NCBI GenBank assembly: GCA_016900015.1
Contig: JACJJM010000016.1
Span: 1 to 64,000 of the forward strand
DNA from: Phocaeicola coprophilus
GTDB taxonomy: Bacteria; Bacteroidota; Bacteroidia; Bacteroidales; Bacteroidaceae
Length of the DNA: 64,000 bases
Direction of reading: 5' to 3'
The position numbers were made by a program, and so were the translations under genes. Under the pieces are notes generated by a model. It was not told the origin of the DNA, did not search any database, and worked only from the letters and a program-made list of their open reading frames with translations. Positions 52,641 to 62,153 of this stretch are shown here, piece by piece (the first letter of the stretch is position 1; each line of letters starts with the position of its first letter).

Positions 52641-53228
52641 TTAGAACGATTGGCCCTTGAACACGCTTGAATCCTCGGCAGGCATCAGTTCGCCGAGCAG
52701 TGTGATGTTGTTGGAGTGGAAGTTCGGGTAGATGGTGGCCGAGGCTTTGTTGCTGCCCTTCGTCAGCGAGATGGTCACCCGTGCCGAGATGCCTGCGCCC
52801 ATGACGTTCATGGTGAAGAATACGTTGCCCCGCTTGTCAGTTTCCATCTTGATGTTCGATGCCTTTCCGTCCAGTGTGATGCCGCCCACTCCGTTCGGTC
52901 CGCCTCCATTGAAGGGCGCGACTTGGACGGTCGCATGTGCGTCGTACAGGGAGATGAAGTTGGTCGTGGCATTGACGAATGCCGTGTATCCCCGCTTGAA
53001 TTGCAGTTGGTCGGCTTCCAGCACGAAGTCGAGCTTCTCCAGCGCGTCCACGGCTCTGACGAACATCGCGGAGTCGAGCTTGGCAGCCAGTTCTTTGCGT
53101 GCTTTGCGTTCGTCCTGCTGCCGCCCGCTCCTGCTTTCCAGTTCGTCGCGGGTGTAGATGCGCTTTTCAGTTTGTGCCCATGCCGCCATGCTGCACAGCA
53201 GCACGAGCCAGAATAGCATTCTTTTCAT
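52641..53228 (-). CDS. DUF4251 periplasmic protein
   Basis: 195 residues from ATG 53228. Signal peptide LFWLVLLCSMAAWAQ, then a basic linker (RSGRQQDERKARKE) and the DUF4251 domain from about residue 60: FVLEADQLQFKRGYTAFVNATTNFISL, GGPNGVGGITLDGKASNIKMETDKRGN and the final SSVFKGQSF. This family is common in Bacteroidetes, beta-rich, and of unknown function. Confidence 0.87.
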   Translation of the reverse strand: MKRMLFWLVLLCSMAAWAQTEKRIYTRDELESRSGRQQDERKARKELAAKLDSAMFVRAVDALEKLDFVLEADQLQFKRGYTAFVNATTNFISLYDAHATVQVAPFNGGGPNGVGGITLDGKASNIKMETDKRGNVFFTMNVMGAGISARVTISLTKGSNKASATIYPNFHSNNITLLGELMPAEDSSVFKGQSF

Positions 53229-53369
53229 CATTCATAGTTTTTTGTGTCTGTCAGACAAAGAAAGCGATGTTTGGGCGGAAATGCTTCTTCCGGAAACGAA
53301 GTTTATTGGTTTTAATCCATTGATAACACTTTTGTTAACGCTTGGACGTGTCCTCTCCGGCCGCCACGG

Positions 53370-54029
53370 TCAGAAATAGAACGCCTGTCCGCCGTCCGAA
53401 CCCGCATAGCGGCGCAGGAGCTCTTGCATGTAGTCGCCCGCTTCGCGCAGCCCGTCCTCGCCGCTGTAGCCGTTGATGATGGTCAGCAGGCGCGTGGTCT
53501 GGAGCGTGAGCTTGGTGCGCTCGTTGTCGCTGGTGGGAGTCCCTATGCCGCCGCGTGCGTCCCGGTAGACGGGCATGCCCTCGATGTTGAGTTCCCCGCG
53601 CCCGATGCCTTCATAGGGTTCGCCGGCCCTGCCGATGCCCAGCGTGAGCGTGTCCCCCTCGATTTTGTCCGCGTCAAATCCCCCGATGGAGTAGCCGCTG
53701 GCGATGGACACCACGTTGATGAGGTCGACGAGCGTGTCGATCTGGTAGAGCGGGCTGCCCTTGAGGATGCGTCGGCACAGCGCCTCGGCCGAGGGACGGT
53801 AGCGGCTGGGGTCTTTGCCGCAGCGCTTGTAGGCTTCGCGGGTGGCCTGTATGGGGCGCATGGTCTTGATGGATTCGGTGGTGTAGCGTTGCCGGTATTC
53901 CTGGGTGAAATGTTCGATTTCTTGCCAGAGCGGTTCGCAATAGGCCGTGTTGTGCACGTCGGCCAGTATGGCCAGTCCGCGAAACTGGGGGCAGGCCTTT
54001 CTTATTTCATCAGAGATAATAAAATGCAT
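53370..54029 (-). CDS. B3/B4 tRNA-binding-domain protein (PheT B3/B4-like)
   Basis: 219 residues from ATG 54029. The whole protein is one B3/B4 domain like the editing region of the phenylalanyl-tRNA synthetase beta chain: TMRPIQATREAYKRCGKDPSRYRPSAEALCRRILKG, LVDLINVVSIASGYSIGGFDADKIEG and PTSDNERTKLTLQTTRLL. Free-standing members are thought to hydrolyse mischarged aminoacyl-tRNA or to bind a similar ligand; this is not settled. It is divergent from glsA. Confidence 0.85.
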   Translation of the reverse strand: MHFIISDEIRKACPQFRGLAILADVHNTAYCEPLWQEIEHFTQEYRQRYTTESIKTMRPIQATREAYKRCGKDPSRYRPSAEALCRRILKGSPLYQIDTLVDLINVVSIASGYSIGGFDADKIEGDTLTLGIGRAGEPYEGIGRGELNIEGMPVYRDARGGIGTPTSDNERTKLTLQTTRLLTIINGYSGEDGLREAGDYMQELLRRYAGSDGGQAFYF

Positions 54030-54083
54030 CATGTTTGTATTATATAAGTATAAGGTTTCTGTCTCTTTGAGTTATATCGTAAG

Positions 54084-54091
54084 CAAAAGTA
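54084..54091 (-). promoter_or_regulatory. Candidate -7 box for the B3/B4-domain gene
   Basis: TACTTTTG on the minus strand, 54 bp before the start codon; no -33 match. Confidence 0.4.
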
Positions 54092-54207
54092 GTCAAATTC
54101 GCATAAAAACGTCGCACAAGAAAGCCGTTAGTGTGCAATACGATGATAAAATATCCTTGAAACATGTTTTTTATGCTTTTGAATCACCCTATATCCGAAA
54201 GATACAT

Positions 54208-54215
54208 TATTTTTG
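54208..54215 (+). promoter_or_regulatory. Candidate -7 box for glsA
   Basis: TATTTTTG, 26 bp before the glsA ATG. The nearest upstream TTTG (54178-54181) is 26 bp away, wider than the usual 19-21. Confidence 0.4.
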
Positions 54216-54241
54216 CAATGATTTATTAGATTAGGATAAGA

Positions 54242-55063
54242 ATGACAGCCAATTCGCAGTTTTTGATAGACATAGACCAGATATTGCGTGCCAAGGCCGG
54301 GAAGAAAGCAAAATATGTTCCCCCTTTTGTCGTGTCCTATCTGAAGCGCATCGTGCATCAGGATGAAATCAATGAATTCTTGACTCAAGTCGAAGGAAAA
54401 GTCGGTGTGGACTTTTTGGAGGAAAGCATGCGTTTCCTGGATACCAAACTGGAGGTGAAGGGGCTGGAAAACCTTCCCGACGACCATCGTCTCTACACCT
54501 TCGTGAGCAATCATCCGCTGGGTGGACAGGACGGAGTCGCGTTGGGCTATCTGCTGGGCAAACACTATGACGGCAAAATCAAATACCTGGTCAACGACCT
54601 CCTGATGAATCTCAAAGGGCTGGCTCCTCTCTGCATTCCCATCAACAAGACCGGTTCCCAGGCGAAAGACTTCCCGCTGATGGTGGAGGCCGGATTCAAC
54701 TCAGACAATCATATCATCATGTTCCCTGCAGGTTTGTGTTCGCGGCGGCGCAACGGCGTAATCCGTGATTTGGACTGGAAGAAGGCCTTCATCGTGAAGA
54801 GCGTGCAGCACCAGCGTGATGTCGTGCCTATCCATTTCGAAGGGCGCAATTCCAACTTCTTCTACAACCTGGCAAACGTGTGCAAGGCTTTAGGCATCAA
54901 ATTCAACATCGCCATGCTCTATCTGGCCGACGAGATGTTCAAGAATCGTCACAAGACATTCCGGGTGACCATCGGCAAGCCGATTCCCTGGCAGACGTTC
55001 GACAAGACGAAGACACCGGCCGCATGGGCGGAATATGTGAAAAATATCGTTTATAACCTGTAA
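54242..55063 (+). CDS. glsA: O-acyltransferase of glycine-lipid synthesis (PlsC-like)
   Basis: 273 residues. The PlsC-type motifs are SNHPLGGQD, an HxxxxD variant in which Asp sits after Gln, and FPAGLCSRRRNG at the acceptor site. No signal peptide. In Bacteroides thetaiotaomicron an enzyme of this type adds the second, O-linked fatty acid to N-acyl glycine, forming the glycine lipids needed for stress tolerance. The next gene, 17 bp downstream, is the matching N-acyltransferase. A general lysophospholipid acyltransferase is the alternative, but the pairing favours GlsA. Confidence 0.83.
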   Translation: MTANSQFLIDIDQILRAKAGKKAKYVPPFVVSYLKRIVHQDEINEFLTQVEGKVGVDFLEESMRFLDTKLEVKGLENLPDDHRLYTFVSNHPLGGQDGVALGYLLGKHYDGKIKYLVNDLLMNLKGLAPLCIPINKTGSQAKDFPLMVEAGFNSDNHIIMFPAGLCSRRRNGVIRDLDWKKAFIVKSVQHQRDVVPIHFEGRNSNFFYNLANVCKALGIKFNIAMLYLADEMFKNRHKTFRVTIGKPIPWQTFDKTKTPAAWAEYVKNIVYNL

Positions 55064-55080
55064 TCGAAAAAGCAATATAT

Positions 55081-56067
55081 ATGGAAGAAATTATCGCACC
55101 GATAGCGAAAGAGGTATTGAAGGCGGAGCTAACTGAGGACAAAAGGCTTCGTTTCACAAACAAGAGCAACAATGAAATCTACATAGTCACGTATCAAGAC
55201 TCTCCGAACGTGGTGCGTGAGATCGGACGGTTGCGCGAGATAGCGTTCCGCATGGCCGGGGGAGGAACGGGCAAGTCGCTCGACCTCGATGAATACGACG
55301 TCATGGAGCATCCCTACAAGCAACTGATCGTATGGAATCCCGAAGCCGAGGAGCTGATCGGAGGATACCGCTACCTGAAGGGCACGGACGTCGAATTTGA
55401 CGAAAACGGCCAACCACGGCTGGCCACGGCGCACCTGTTCCACTTCTCCGAGCAATTCATCAAAGACTATCTGCCCATGACCATCGAGCTGGGACGCTCG
55501 TTTGTCACCTTGGAATACCAGTCGACAAGAGCCGGCTCGAAGGGGCTGTTCGCACTCGACAACCTGTGGGACGGGCTGGGAGCGCTTACCGTCGTGATGC
55601 CCGAGGTGAAATACTTCTTCGGAAAGGTGACGATGTATCCTTCCTACAACCGTTTCGGACGTGACATGATACTCTATTTCCTGAGCAAGCACTTTGCCGA
55701 CAAGGACAATCTCATCACGCCCATGAAGCCGCTGGAAATCGAAACCGACCCGAAGCTGCTCGAAAAGATTTTCTGCAAGGACACATTCAAGGAAGACTAT
55801 AAAATCCTGAACACGGAAGTACGCAAGCTGGGATACAACATTCCCCCGCTGGTGAATGCTTACATGGGACTTTCGCCCACGATGCGCATGTTTGGCACAG
55901 CCATCAACTACGGCTTCGGTGACGTGGAGGAGACAGGCATCCTCATCGCCGTGGACGAGATCTTGGAGGAAAAACGCATCCGCCACATCGAATCCTTCGT
56001 CAAGCAGCATCCCGAGGCACTGAAAATCACGTCGGGAGCCAACCGTGTGATTTACAAAGAACGCTGA
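55081..56067 (+). CDS. glsB: Glycine N-acyltransferase of glycine-lipid synthesis (GNAT/hemolysin-like)
   Basis: 328 residues. A GNAT-type N-acyltransferase: REIGRLREIAFRMAGGGTGKSLDLDEYDV near residue 50 and FIKDYLPMTIELGRSFV near 140 are hallmarks of the ornithine/glycine-lipid N-acyltransferase group (Acetyltransf_5). It would join a 3-hydroxy fatty acid to glycine, the first step before GlsA. It is 17 bp after glsA, in one operon, and ends before a hairpin at 56085. Confidence 0.85.
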   Translation: MEEIIAPIAKEVLKAELTEDKRLRFTNKSNNEIYIVTYQDSPNVVREIGRLREIAFRMAGGGTGKSLDLDEYDVMEHPYKQLIVWNPEAEELIGGYRYLKGTDVEFDENGQPRLATAHLFHFSEQFIKDYLPMTIELGRSFVTLEYQSTRAGSKGLFALDNLWDGLGALTVVMPEVKYFFGKVTMYPSYNRFGRDMILYFLSKHFADKDNLITPMKPLEIETDPKLLEKIFCKDTFKEDYKILNTEVRKLGYNIPPLVNAYMGLSPTMRMFGTAINYGFGDVEETGILIAVDEILEEKRIRHIESFVKQHPEALKITSGANRVIYKER

Positions 56068-56084
56068 TACATATCCATAAGGAT

Positions 56085-56125
56085 GACAGACAGCCGGCTC
56101 TGCTATGCGGGGTCGGCTGTCTGTC
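56085..56125. terminator. Bidirectional terminator between glsB and dgt
   Basis: A perfect 12-bp stem (56085-56096 with 56114-56125) with a 17-nt loop, followed by GTGTTTATAC on the plus side. It ends 5 bp before the stop codon of the convergent dGTPase gene. Confidence 0.78.
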
Positions 56126-56129
56126 GTGT

Positions 56130-57461
56130 TTATACGGCCGGCAGGCTGTTGCCGTTGATTTTACGGAAGAGGTCGAGGGCATAGATGTCGGTCATGCCCG
56201 AGAGGTAGTCGAGCACGGCCTGGATGCGCCCATAGAGCGTCGGGGCATGGATGTCATACTGCTCCGACACGCGGTTGATGAGCAGTTGCGAGTAGGCCTT
56301 TTCGGGCGACATCACGGCTTCGATGAGCAAGTCGAGCAGCGTCATGATAATCTTGAAACCGGCCAGCTCGATGTCCACCACGTCCTTTGAGCGGTAGATT
56401 TTCTCGTAAGCCTTGCGCGAGCAGGCCTCGTAGGCTTCCTTCACCGGCGAAGCGATGTGCGCCGTCAGGCATCCGCGGAAGGTGCCCGCCAGCAATTCTT
56501 CTTCATGGGTGACGAATGCCTGCGTGCATTCCTTCACGAGGGCGCCGATGACTGACGAACGGAGATAGGCCACTTGTTCGTTCACGTCCTTCACCATGTG
56601 GCAGATGTCGGCGATGTGTTCGCGCTTTTTCCCGTCGAAGAATCCCAGGAACAGCTGGCGTATCTCCTCCGTGCTCACGAGTTTCAGCTTGTGTGCGTCT
56701 TCCATGTCCATCACCTGGTAGCAGATGTCGTCGGCCGCTTCCACCAGATAGACCAGCGGGTGGCGGACATAGCGGAGCGGCTCGCCCTCGCGGCTCAGGC
56801 GCGTGAGCCCCAGTTCGTCGGCGATGCGCCGGAAGTCGTCCGCCTCGCTGTTGAAAAATCCGAACTTCATTTTCTCGCCCGCCAGGATGGAGGCATACGG
56901 GTATTTCACGATGGAAGCCAGCGTGGAATAGGTCATGACGAAGCCTCCCCGACGGCGGCCTCTGAACTGGTGCGTGAGCAGGCGGAAGGCATTGGCATTG
57001 CCTTCGAAGTGTATCAGGTCCTGCCATTCGAGTTCCGAGAGCTGCTCCCGCAGGCGCAGTCCGTTTCCTTCCGAGAAATAAGTGCCGATGGCCCGTTCGC
57101 CCGAGTGGCCGAAAGGCGGGTTGCCCATGTCGTGTGCCAGGCAGGCAGCCGACACGATGGCGCCGATTTCCGACAGGTGGCTCTCGTGAAGCTCGGGATG
57201 GAGGGCGAGCAGGAGCTTGGCCGAATTGTTGCCCAGCGAACGTCCCACGCACGACACTTCCAGGCTGTGCGTCAGTCGGTTGTGCACGAAGATGCTTCCC
57301 GGAAGGGGAAACACCTGGGTCTTGTTTTGCAGGCGTCGGAAGGGAGCGGAGAAAATCAGCCGGTCGTAGTCGCGCTGGAACTCCGTGCGGTCGTCCTTCC
57401 GCATCTCGTGGAGTTCCTCCAGGCCGAACCGTTTGTTTGATAAAAGTTGTTTCCAGTTCAT
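56130..57461 (-). CDS. dgt: Deoxyguanosinetriphosphate triphosphohydrolase (dGTPase)
   Basis: 443 residues from ATG 57461 (57473 is an alternative). An HD-domain enzyme that cuts dGTP to deoxyguanosine and triphosphate. Family stretches: RDYDRLIFSAPFRRLQNKTQVFPL, VHNRLTHSLEV (first His), AACLAHDMGNPPFGHSGE (His-Asp) and FEGNANAFRLLTHQF. YLVEAADDICYQVMDMEDAHKL supplies the last Asp. It is divergent from dut, another dNTP-pool enzyme, with a 22-bp repeat array between them. Confidence 0.93.
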   Translation of the reverse strand: MNWKQLLSNKRFGLEELHEMRKDDRTEFQRDYDRLIFSAPFRRLQNKTQVFPLPGSIFVHNRLTHSLEVSCVGRSLGNNSAKLLLALHPELHESHLSEIGAIVSAACLAHDMGNPPFGHSGERAIGTYFSEGNGLRLREQLSELEWQDLIHFEGNANAFRLLTHQFRGRRRGGFVMTYSTLASIVKYPYASILAGEKMKFGFFNSEADDFRRIADELGLTRLSREGEPLRYVRHPLVYLVEAADDICYQVMDMEDAHKLKLVSTEEIRQLFLGFFDGKKREHIADICHMVKDVNEQVAYLRSSVIGALVKECTQAFVTHEEELLAGTFRGCLTAHIASPVKEAYEACSRKAYEKIYRSKDVVDIELAGFKIIMTLLDLLIEAVMSPEKAYSQLLINRVSEQYDIHAPTLYGRIQAVLDYLSGMTDIYALDLFRKINGNSLPAV

Positions 57462-57484
57462 AGTGTGCATCATTGGTCTGTCGG

Positions 57485-57492
57485 CAAAGTTA
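57485..57492 (-). promoter_or_regulatory. Candidate -7 box for dgt
   Basis: TAACTTTG on the minus strand, 23 bp before ATG 57461. No -33 TTTG is visible; the 22-bp array starts 53 bp further upstream. Confidence 0.45.
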
Positions 57493-57545
57493 CGATTTTC
57501 GTCTCATTTTCCCTATGTCGTACCCCTTGGATTCGGCCCGTGGGC

Positions 57546-57633
57546 GGAAAGGAGGGTAGCCGACGACGGAAAGGAATCCGTGGTCGGGCGGAAAGGAAGG
57601 CGTGGTCGGACGGAAAGGAGGCCGCCCGCGGGC
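57546..57633 (+). repeat. Tandem array of four 22-bp GGAAAGGA units between dgt and dut
   Basis: Units at 57546, 57568, 57590 and 57612, each starting exactly GGAAAGGA. The first has GGGTAGCCG; the second CCGTGGTCGGGC; the third GCGTGGTCGGAC; the last GGCCGCCCG, the same as the last unit of the 32321 array. Confidence 0.88.
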
Positions 57634-57758
57634 GGTTTGCGGAGCGGAAAAATCTCTTTATTGGAAAATTTGAACAGGCTCTTAAATTATTGAAATTCTT
57701 GCATGCTATGTGTCCCGAAATACGTACTTTCGCAAGATAGAACCTTTTTAAGCATATT

Positions 57759-58193
57759 ATGAACGTACAAGTAATCAATAAATCCAAACATCCGTTGCCG
57801 GCTTATGCCACCTCGTTGTCTGCCGGCATGGACCTGCGTGCCAATCTGGACGAACCCATCGTGCTGAAACCTCTGCAACGTTGCCTGGTGCCGACGGGGC
57901 TTTACATCGCCCTGCCCGAAGGCTACGAGGCACAGGTGCGCCCGCGCAGCGGGTTGGCCCTCAAGAAAGGCATCGGGGTGCTCAATGCTCCGGGCACCAT
58001 CGACGCTGACTACCGTGGCGAAATCTGTGTCATCCTGGTCAACCTGTCGTCGGAAGACTTTGTCGTGGAAGACGGCGAACGCATCGCCCAGATGGTCGTC
58101 GCACGCCATGAGCAGGTGCGGTGGAGCGAAGTCGAGGTGCTCGACGACACGGAGCGTGGCGCCGGCGGATTCGGACATACGGGAAAGAAATGA
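57759..58193 (+). CDS. dut: dUTP diphosphatase (dUTPase)
   Basis: 144 residues, a trimeric dUTPase that makes dUMP and keeps uracil out of DNA. All five motifs are visible: [34 protein letters not shown], the ERIAQMV segment and the C-terminal [10 protein letters not shown] arm. The next gene starts at 58190, overlapping the stop (ATGA). Upstream TACTTTCG at 57725 is a weak -7 box. Confidence 0.95.
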   Translation: MNVQVINKSKHPLPAYATSLSAGMDLRANLDEPIVLKPLQRCLVPTGLYIALPEGYEAQVRPRSGLALKKGIGVLNAPGTIDADYRGEICVILVNLSSEDFVVEDGERIAQMVVARHEQVRWSEVEVLDDTERGAGGFGHTGKK

Positions 58194-60010
58194 GGAGCAA
58201 AGCCAAACAGACGATGATTATGAAACGGATGAATTCCCTCATGGACCGCCTCCTGCACGTCCTCTCTCTCTGCGCCGTGTGCTGCACGCTGATGCTGGCC
58301 GCTTCCTGCAAGTCGGCCTCCCGTGCCGTCGCGTCGCCGGCTGCTGCCGCGCCTTCAGAAGTGCCGCTGACCCCCGACCAGGAGCGCAAGTTTGAATATT
58401 TCCTCATCGAAGCCTCCCGCCTGAAGCTGGCCGGTGACTATGCCGCGGCGCTTGAGATGTATGAACACTGCCTGAGCATCGACCCCACTTCGGCCACGGT
58501 GCTCTACGAGATGGCTTCCTTCTACACCGTCATGGGACTTCAGCAGAAGGCCGGGGCTTGCTTCGAGCGGGCCGTGGAGCTGAACCCTGATAATTTCTGG
58601 TATAAACAGACGTTGGCCGCTTTCTACCAGCAGAGCGGGCAGACGGACAAGGCGATTGCCGTCTACGAAGCGATGGCCGCACAGTTTCCCAAGCGCAGCG
58701 AGCCGCTGATGACCCTCGTCTCGCTCTATGGTCAGAAGGAGGACTATCCCAACGTCGTCCATGCGCTCGACCGCCTGGAGGTGAAGGAAGGAAAGTCGGA
58801 ACAATTTTCGATGCAGAAATTCCGCATCTATCTTCAGATGGACAGCACGGCGCGTGCATTCCGCGAGATAGAGAGCCTGGTGAAGGAATACCCCAACGAC
58901 ACCCGCTACAAGCTGATTCTGGGCGGCGTCTATCTGGACAATGACCGCATGGATGATGCCTTCCGCACCTTCCGCAAGGTGCTCGACGAGGAACCCGACA
59001 ACCCGCAGGCGCAGCTTGCCGTGGCGTCCTACTACCAGCGCAAGGGGCAGGACTCGCTTTATAATGTCTGCCTGGACAAAGCCCTCCTCAATGAGAAGCT
59101 CGACACGCCCACGCGCCTCGACATCATGCGCCAGCTCATCATCGACGCCGAGCAGACGGGCGACACGCTGCGGGTGATGGACATGTTTCGCAAGGTCATC
59201 CCCCTCGAACACGAGACGGCTGACTTGAGCATGCTCTGTGCGCAGTATATGATTACGAAGAAGATGCCGGAGAAACGCATCCGGGAAGTCTTGGACCACA
59301 TCCTGCGGATAGAGCCTGACAACACGGCCGCCCGCCTGCAGCTCCTGAGCTATGCCGTGAAGGAAAACGACTACGAGGATGCCATCGCCATCTGCCGTCC
59401 GGCCTTGGAATACAATCCAGAGGTCATCGAGTTCTACTACTATCTGGGCATATCTTATTACCAGGTCGACCTGAATGACGAAGCGCTTGCCACCTTCCAG
59501 AAAGGCGTGAAGCAGGCGACGGAGAAGAGCGATAAGAATCTTATCTCGGACTTCTACCAGATGATCGGCGACATCCATCACATGAATAACGACAATGCGC
59601 TCGCCTATGCCGCCTACGACTCATCGCTGGTGTACAATCCTGACAACATCGCGACGCTGAACAATTATGCCTATTTCCTCTCGCTCGAACGGAAAGACCT
59701 CGACCGCGCTGAGGAGATGAGCTATAAGACCGTCAAGGCCGAACCGCAAAACAGCACCTACCTGGACACTTACGCCTGGATACTCTTCGAGAAAGGACGT
59801 TACACGGAGGCCAAGCTCTACATCGACGACGCGATAAAGAATGAGGAGACGCCCAGCGCAGCCGTGACGGAACACTGTGGCGACATCTACTACATGACGG
59901 GCGACGTGGCGAAAGCGCTGGAGTATTGGCAGAAGGCGATAAAGATGGACGACAACGAGTCGAAGACGCTCGAACGGAAGATTAAACTTAAGAAATACAT
60001 TGCCGAATGA
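58190..60010 (+). CDS. TPR-repeat lipoprotein
   Basis: 606 residues from ATG 58190, which overlaps the dut stop as ATGA; ATG 58220 would give a tighter signal peptide. The lipobox is LAASC. The rest is about twelve tetratricopeptide repeats ([52 protein letters not shown]). It is the second gene of a four-gene chain with a LolB-like protein and an EnvC-like protein, joined by 4-base overlaps. This suggests a role in outer-membrane protein or lipoprotein handling, inferred from context. Confidence 0.85.
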   Translation: MRSKAKQTMIMKRMNSLMDRLLHVLSLCAVCCTLMLAASCKSASRAVASPAAAAPSEVPLTPDQERKFEYFLIEASRLKLAGDYAAALEMYEHCLSIDPTSATVLYEMASFYTVMGLQQKAGACFERAVELNPDNFWYKQTLAAFYQQSGQTDKAIAVYEAMAAQFPKRSEPLMTLVSLYGQKEDYPNVVHALDRLEVKEGKSEQFSMQKFRIYLQMDSTARAFREIESLVKEYPNDTRYKLILGGVYLDNDRMDDAFRTFRKVLDEEPDNPQAQLAVASYYQRKGQDSLYNVCLDKALLNEKLDTPTRLDIMRQLIIDAEQTGDTLRVMDMFRKVIPLEHETADLSMLCAQYMITKKMPEKRIREVLDHILRIEPDNTAARLQLLSYAVKENDYEDAIAICRPALEYNPEVIEFYYYLGISYYQVDLNDEALATFQKGVKQATEKSDKNLISDFYQMIGDIHHMNNDNALAYAAYDSSLVYNPDNIATLNNYAYFLSLERKDLDRAEEMSYKTVKAEPQNSTYLDTYAWILFEKGRYTEAKLYIDDAIKNEETPSAAVTEHCGDIYYMTGDVAKALEYWQKAIKMDDNESKTLERKIKLKKYIAE

Positions 60011-60861
60011 GACTACGGACGACACTGAAGACTGCATTGCTCCTGACCTTGGCTGCGGGGTTGCTGGCTGCCTGCCGTTCCTCGCGCCCGGCGGGCAGGA
60101 AGCCCTCGACGACAGCCGTCAGCGACTTGGAACACGTGGAGCGGGTCATCGCGCAGGCCCCTCAGGCTACGTGTGTGAATGCCAAGATGCGCTTTTCCCT
60201 CCAGCTGGGGAACAAGGACTTTTCGATAGGCGGTAATTTCCGCATGAAGAAGGATGATGTCATCCAGCTCTCACTCGTGGGTTTCGGCATCATCGAAGGC
60301 GGGCGCATCGAGTTCACGCGTGATTCGGTGCTCCTGCTCGACCGTATCCACCACCAGTATGTCTCCGTGGCCTATCGCGACGTGCGTTTCCTGCGTGAGG
60401 CGCAAGTCGACTTCTACACGCTCCAGGCCCTTTTTTGGAACGAACTGGTGTTGCCGGGCTTGCCTCATGTGACACAGGCTGAGGCTTCCGGTTTTGAGGT
60501 GACGCACGAACAGGGCGATGCCGTGCTCGCGGCCCGGCAGGGAAACCGCCGTCTGGCCTATCGTTTTGTGACGTCGTTGGTGACCGGTTTGCTGGAGCAG
60601 ACGTCGATAAGCTCCGGCTCGGGCTACACCCTGAAATGGAGTTACGGCGACTTTGTCGACCTGGCCGGGGCGAAATATCCCTCGTTTCAGAAAGTGGAAT
60701 TGTCCGGGCTGCGCGTTCCGGCCGTGATGACGATTTCCCTGAACCGCATCGCGACGGATGACGGTTGGGCTACGCGCACGCAAGTGTCCAAACGCTACCA
60801 GCGTATCAGTGGCGACGAATTTATCAAGATGTTGATGCAAATGCAGAGTCTCGGCCTATGA
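60007..60861 (+). CDS. DUF4292 LolB-like lipoprotein
   Basis: 284 residues; lipobox LLAAC (Cys23). Beta strands such as CVNAKMRFSLQLGNKDFSIGGNFRMKKDDVIQLSLVGFGIIEGGRIEFTRDSVLLLDR and the later helices fit the half-barrel of LolA/LolB/DUF4292. Bacteroidetes lack a typical LolB, so it may receive lipoproteins at the outer membrane; this is inference. It overlaps the TPR gene by four bases and is overlapped by the EnvC gene in the same way. Confidence 0.82.
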   Translation: MRLRTTLKTALLLTLAAGLLAACRSSRPAGRKPSTTAVSDLEHVERVIAQAPQATCVNAKMRFSLQLGNKDFSIGGNFRMKKDDVIQLSLVGFGIIEGGRIEFTRDSVLLLDRIHHQYVSVAYRDVRFLREAQVDFYTLQALFWNELVLPGLPHVTQAEASGFEVTHEQGDAVLAARQGNRRLAYRFVTSLVTGLLEQTSISSGSGYTLKWSYGDFVDLAGAKYPSFQKVELSGLRVPAVMTISLNRIATDDGWATRTQVSKRYQRISGDEFIKMLMQMQSLGL

Positions 60862-62108
60862 GGAAGTGGTGGTTGTCAGTCTGTCTGCTCTGTCTGGTGT
60901 GGCCCTTGGCTGCACAGACCAACAGCAAAATCCGGGAGTTGCAGAGCCGGCGGGGAGCTTTGCAGAAGGAGATTGCCGCCTCGGAGAAGATGTTGCTCTC
61001 GACACGTAAAGACGTGCGCAGCCAGCTGAACGACCTCAATGTCCTGACCGGCCAGATCGAGCAACGCAAGGAACTGATTGCGACCATCGAACGCGACGTG
61101 AAGACGTTGGATGGCGAGTTGGGCAAACTCCAGGCCCGGCTGGGCCGTCTGCGCGACCAGTTGGCCGACCGGAAAGAGAAGTATGCCGCTTCGCTCCGAT
61201 ATAGTTATCGCAATCGTTCGGTGCAGGACAAGCTGATGTTTGTCTTCTCGGCTGACGACTTGGCCCAGACGTACCGTCGCCTGCGCTACGTGCGTGAGTA
61301 CGGTGACTTCCAACGTCGGCAGGCGGAGGACATCATGCGCCGCCAGAAGGAAATCGAGGCGAAGCAGAGTGAGCTGCGCGAAGTGCGCACGGAGCAGAGC
61401 GGTTTGCTCGACTTGCAGACTGCCGAGTTTGCCAAATTGAAAACACAGGAGAAGAACCAGCAGGCCCTTGTGGCTGACTTGCAGCGCAAGCAGAAGAGCT
61501 TGCAGGGCGAACTGGCCAAGAAACGTCGTGAAGCTGACCGTCTGAATGCGCAGATTGACCGCCTGATCGAGCAGGAGATTGCCGCAGCGCGGAAGAAGCA
61601 GGCTGACAAGGCCGTGGCGGTGAAGGAACAGCCTGCCTCGTCTGCCAAGGCTGCCCCCGTGGAAGCCTATAAAGTGGATGCCGGCGACCGCAAGCTGTCG
61701 GCTGTCTTTGAACGAAACAAGGGTGTCCTCCCTGTTCCCATCACGGGCCCGTATCTTATCGTGGAACACTACGGCCGTCGCAATGTGCCCGGCTTGCGCC
61801 ATGTCGCGCTCGACAACAAAGGCATCGACATCAAAGGGCAGGCAGGAGCGCAGGCACGCGCCATCTTTGACGGCGAAGTGTCGGCTGTGTTCCAGTATAA
61901 CGGCATGACCAATGTGCTGGTGCGTCATGGCAGCTACATATCGGTCTACTGCAACTTGTCATCGACCACCGTGAAGCGCGGACAGAAGGTCAAGACGCGT
62001 GAGTCGCTCGGCCGGGTGGCTGACGACGGGTCGGGCAACATCATTCTTCACTTCCAGCTTCGCAAGGAGACGGCCAAGCTGAATCCGGAGGCTTGGATTA
62101 AGGGTTGA
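60858..62108 (+). CDS. EnvC-like murein hydrolase activator with degenerate LytM (M23) domain
   Basis: 416 residues from ATG 60858, overlapping the LolB-like gene by ATGA. Signal peptide LCLVWPLAAQ, then a long coiled coil (about 20-270) and a C-terminal M23/LytM domain (about 305-416). The zinc site is incomplete: the usual HxGxD is NKGID, and HLHF is ILHF. So it probably cannot cut peptidoglycan itself but activates an amidase, as EnvC does with AmiA/B at division. The coiled coil is typical for FtsEX-bound EnvC. Confidence 0.87.
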   Translation: MRKWWLSVCLLCLVWPLAAQTNSKIRELQSRRGALQKEIAASEKMLLSTRKDVRSQLNDLNVLTGQIEQRKELIATIERDVKTLDGELGKLQARLGRLRDQLADRKEKYAASLRYSYRNRSVQDKLMFVFSADDLAQTYRRLRYVREYGDFQRRQAEDIMRRQKEIEAKQSELREVRTEQSGLLDLQTAEFAKLKTQEKNQQALVADLQRKQKSLQGELAKKRREADRLNAQIDRLIEQEIAAARKKQADKAVAVKEQPASSAKAAPVEAYKVDAGDRKLSAVFERNKGVLPVPITGPYLIVEHYGRRNVPGLRHVALDNKGIDIKGQAGAQARAIFDGEVSAVFQYNGMTNVLVRHGSYISVYCNLSSTTVKRGQKVKTRESLGRVADDGSGNIILHFQLRKETAKLNPEAWIKG

Positions 62109-62153
62109 GGCGGGAAATGCCTTTGCTCCCTGTTCGTTAAAATCAAAAATACA

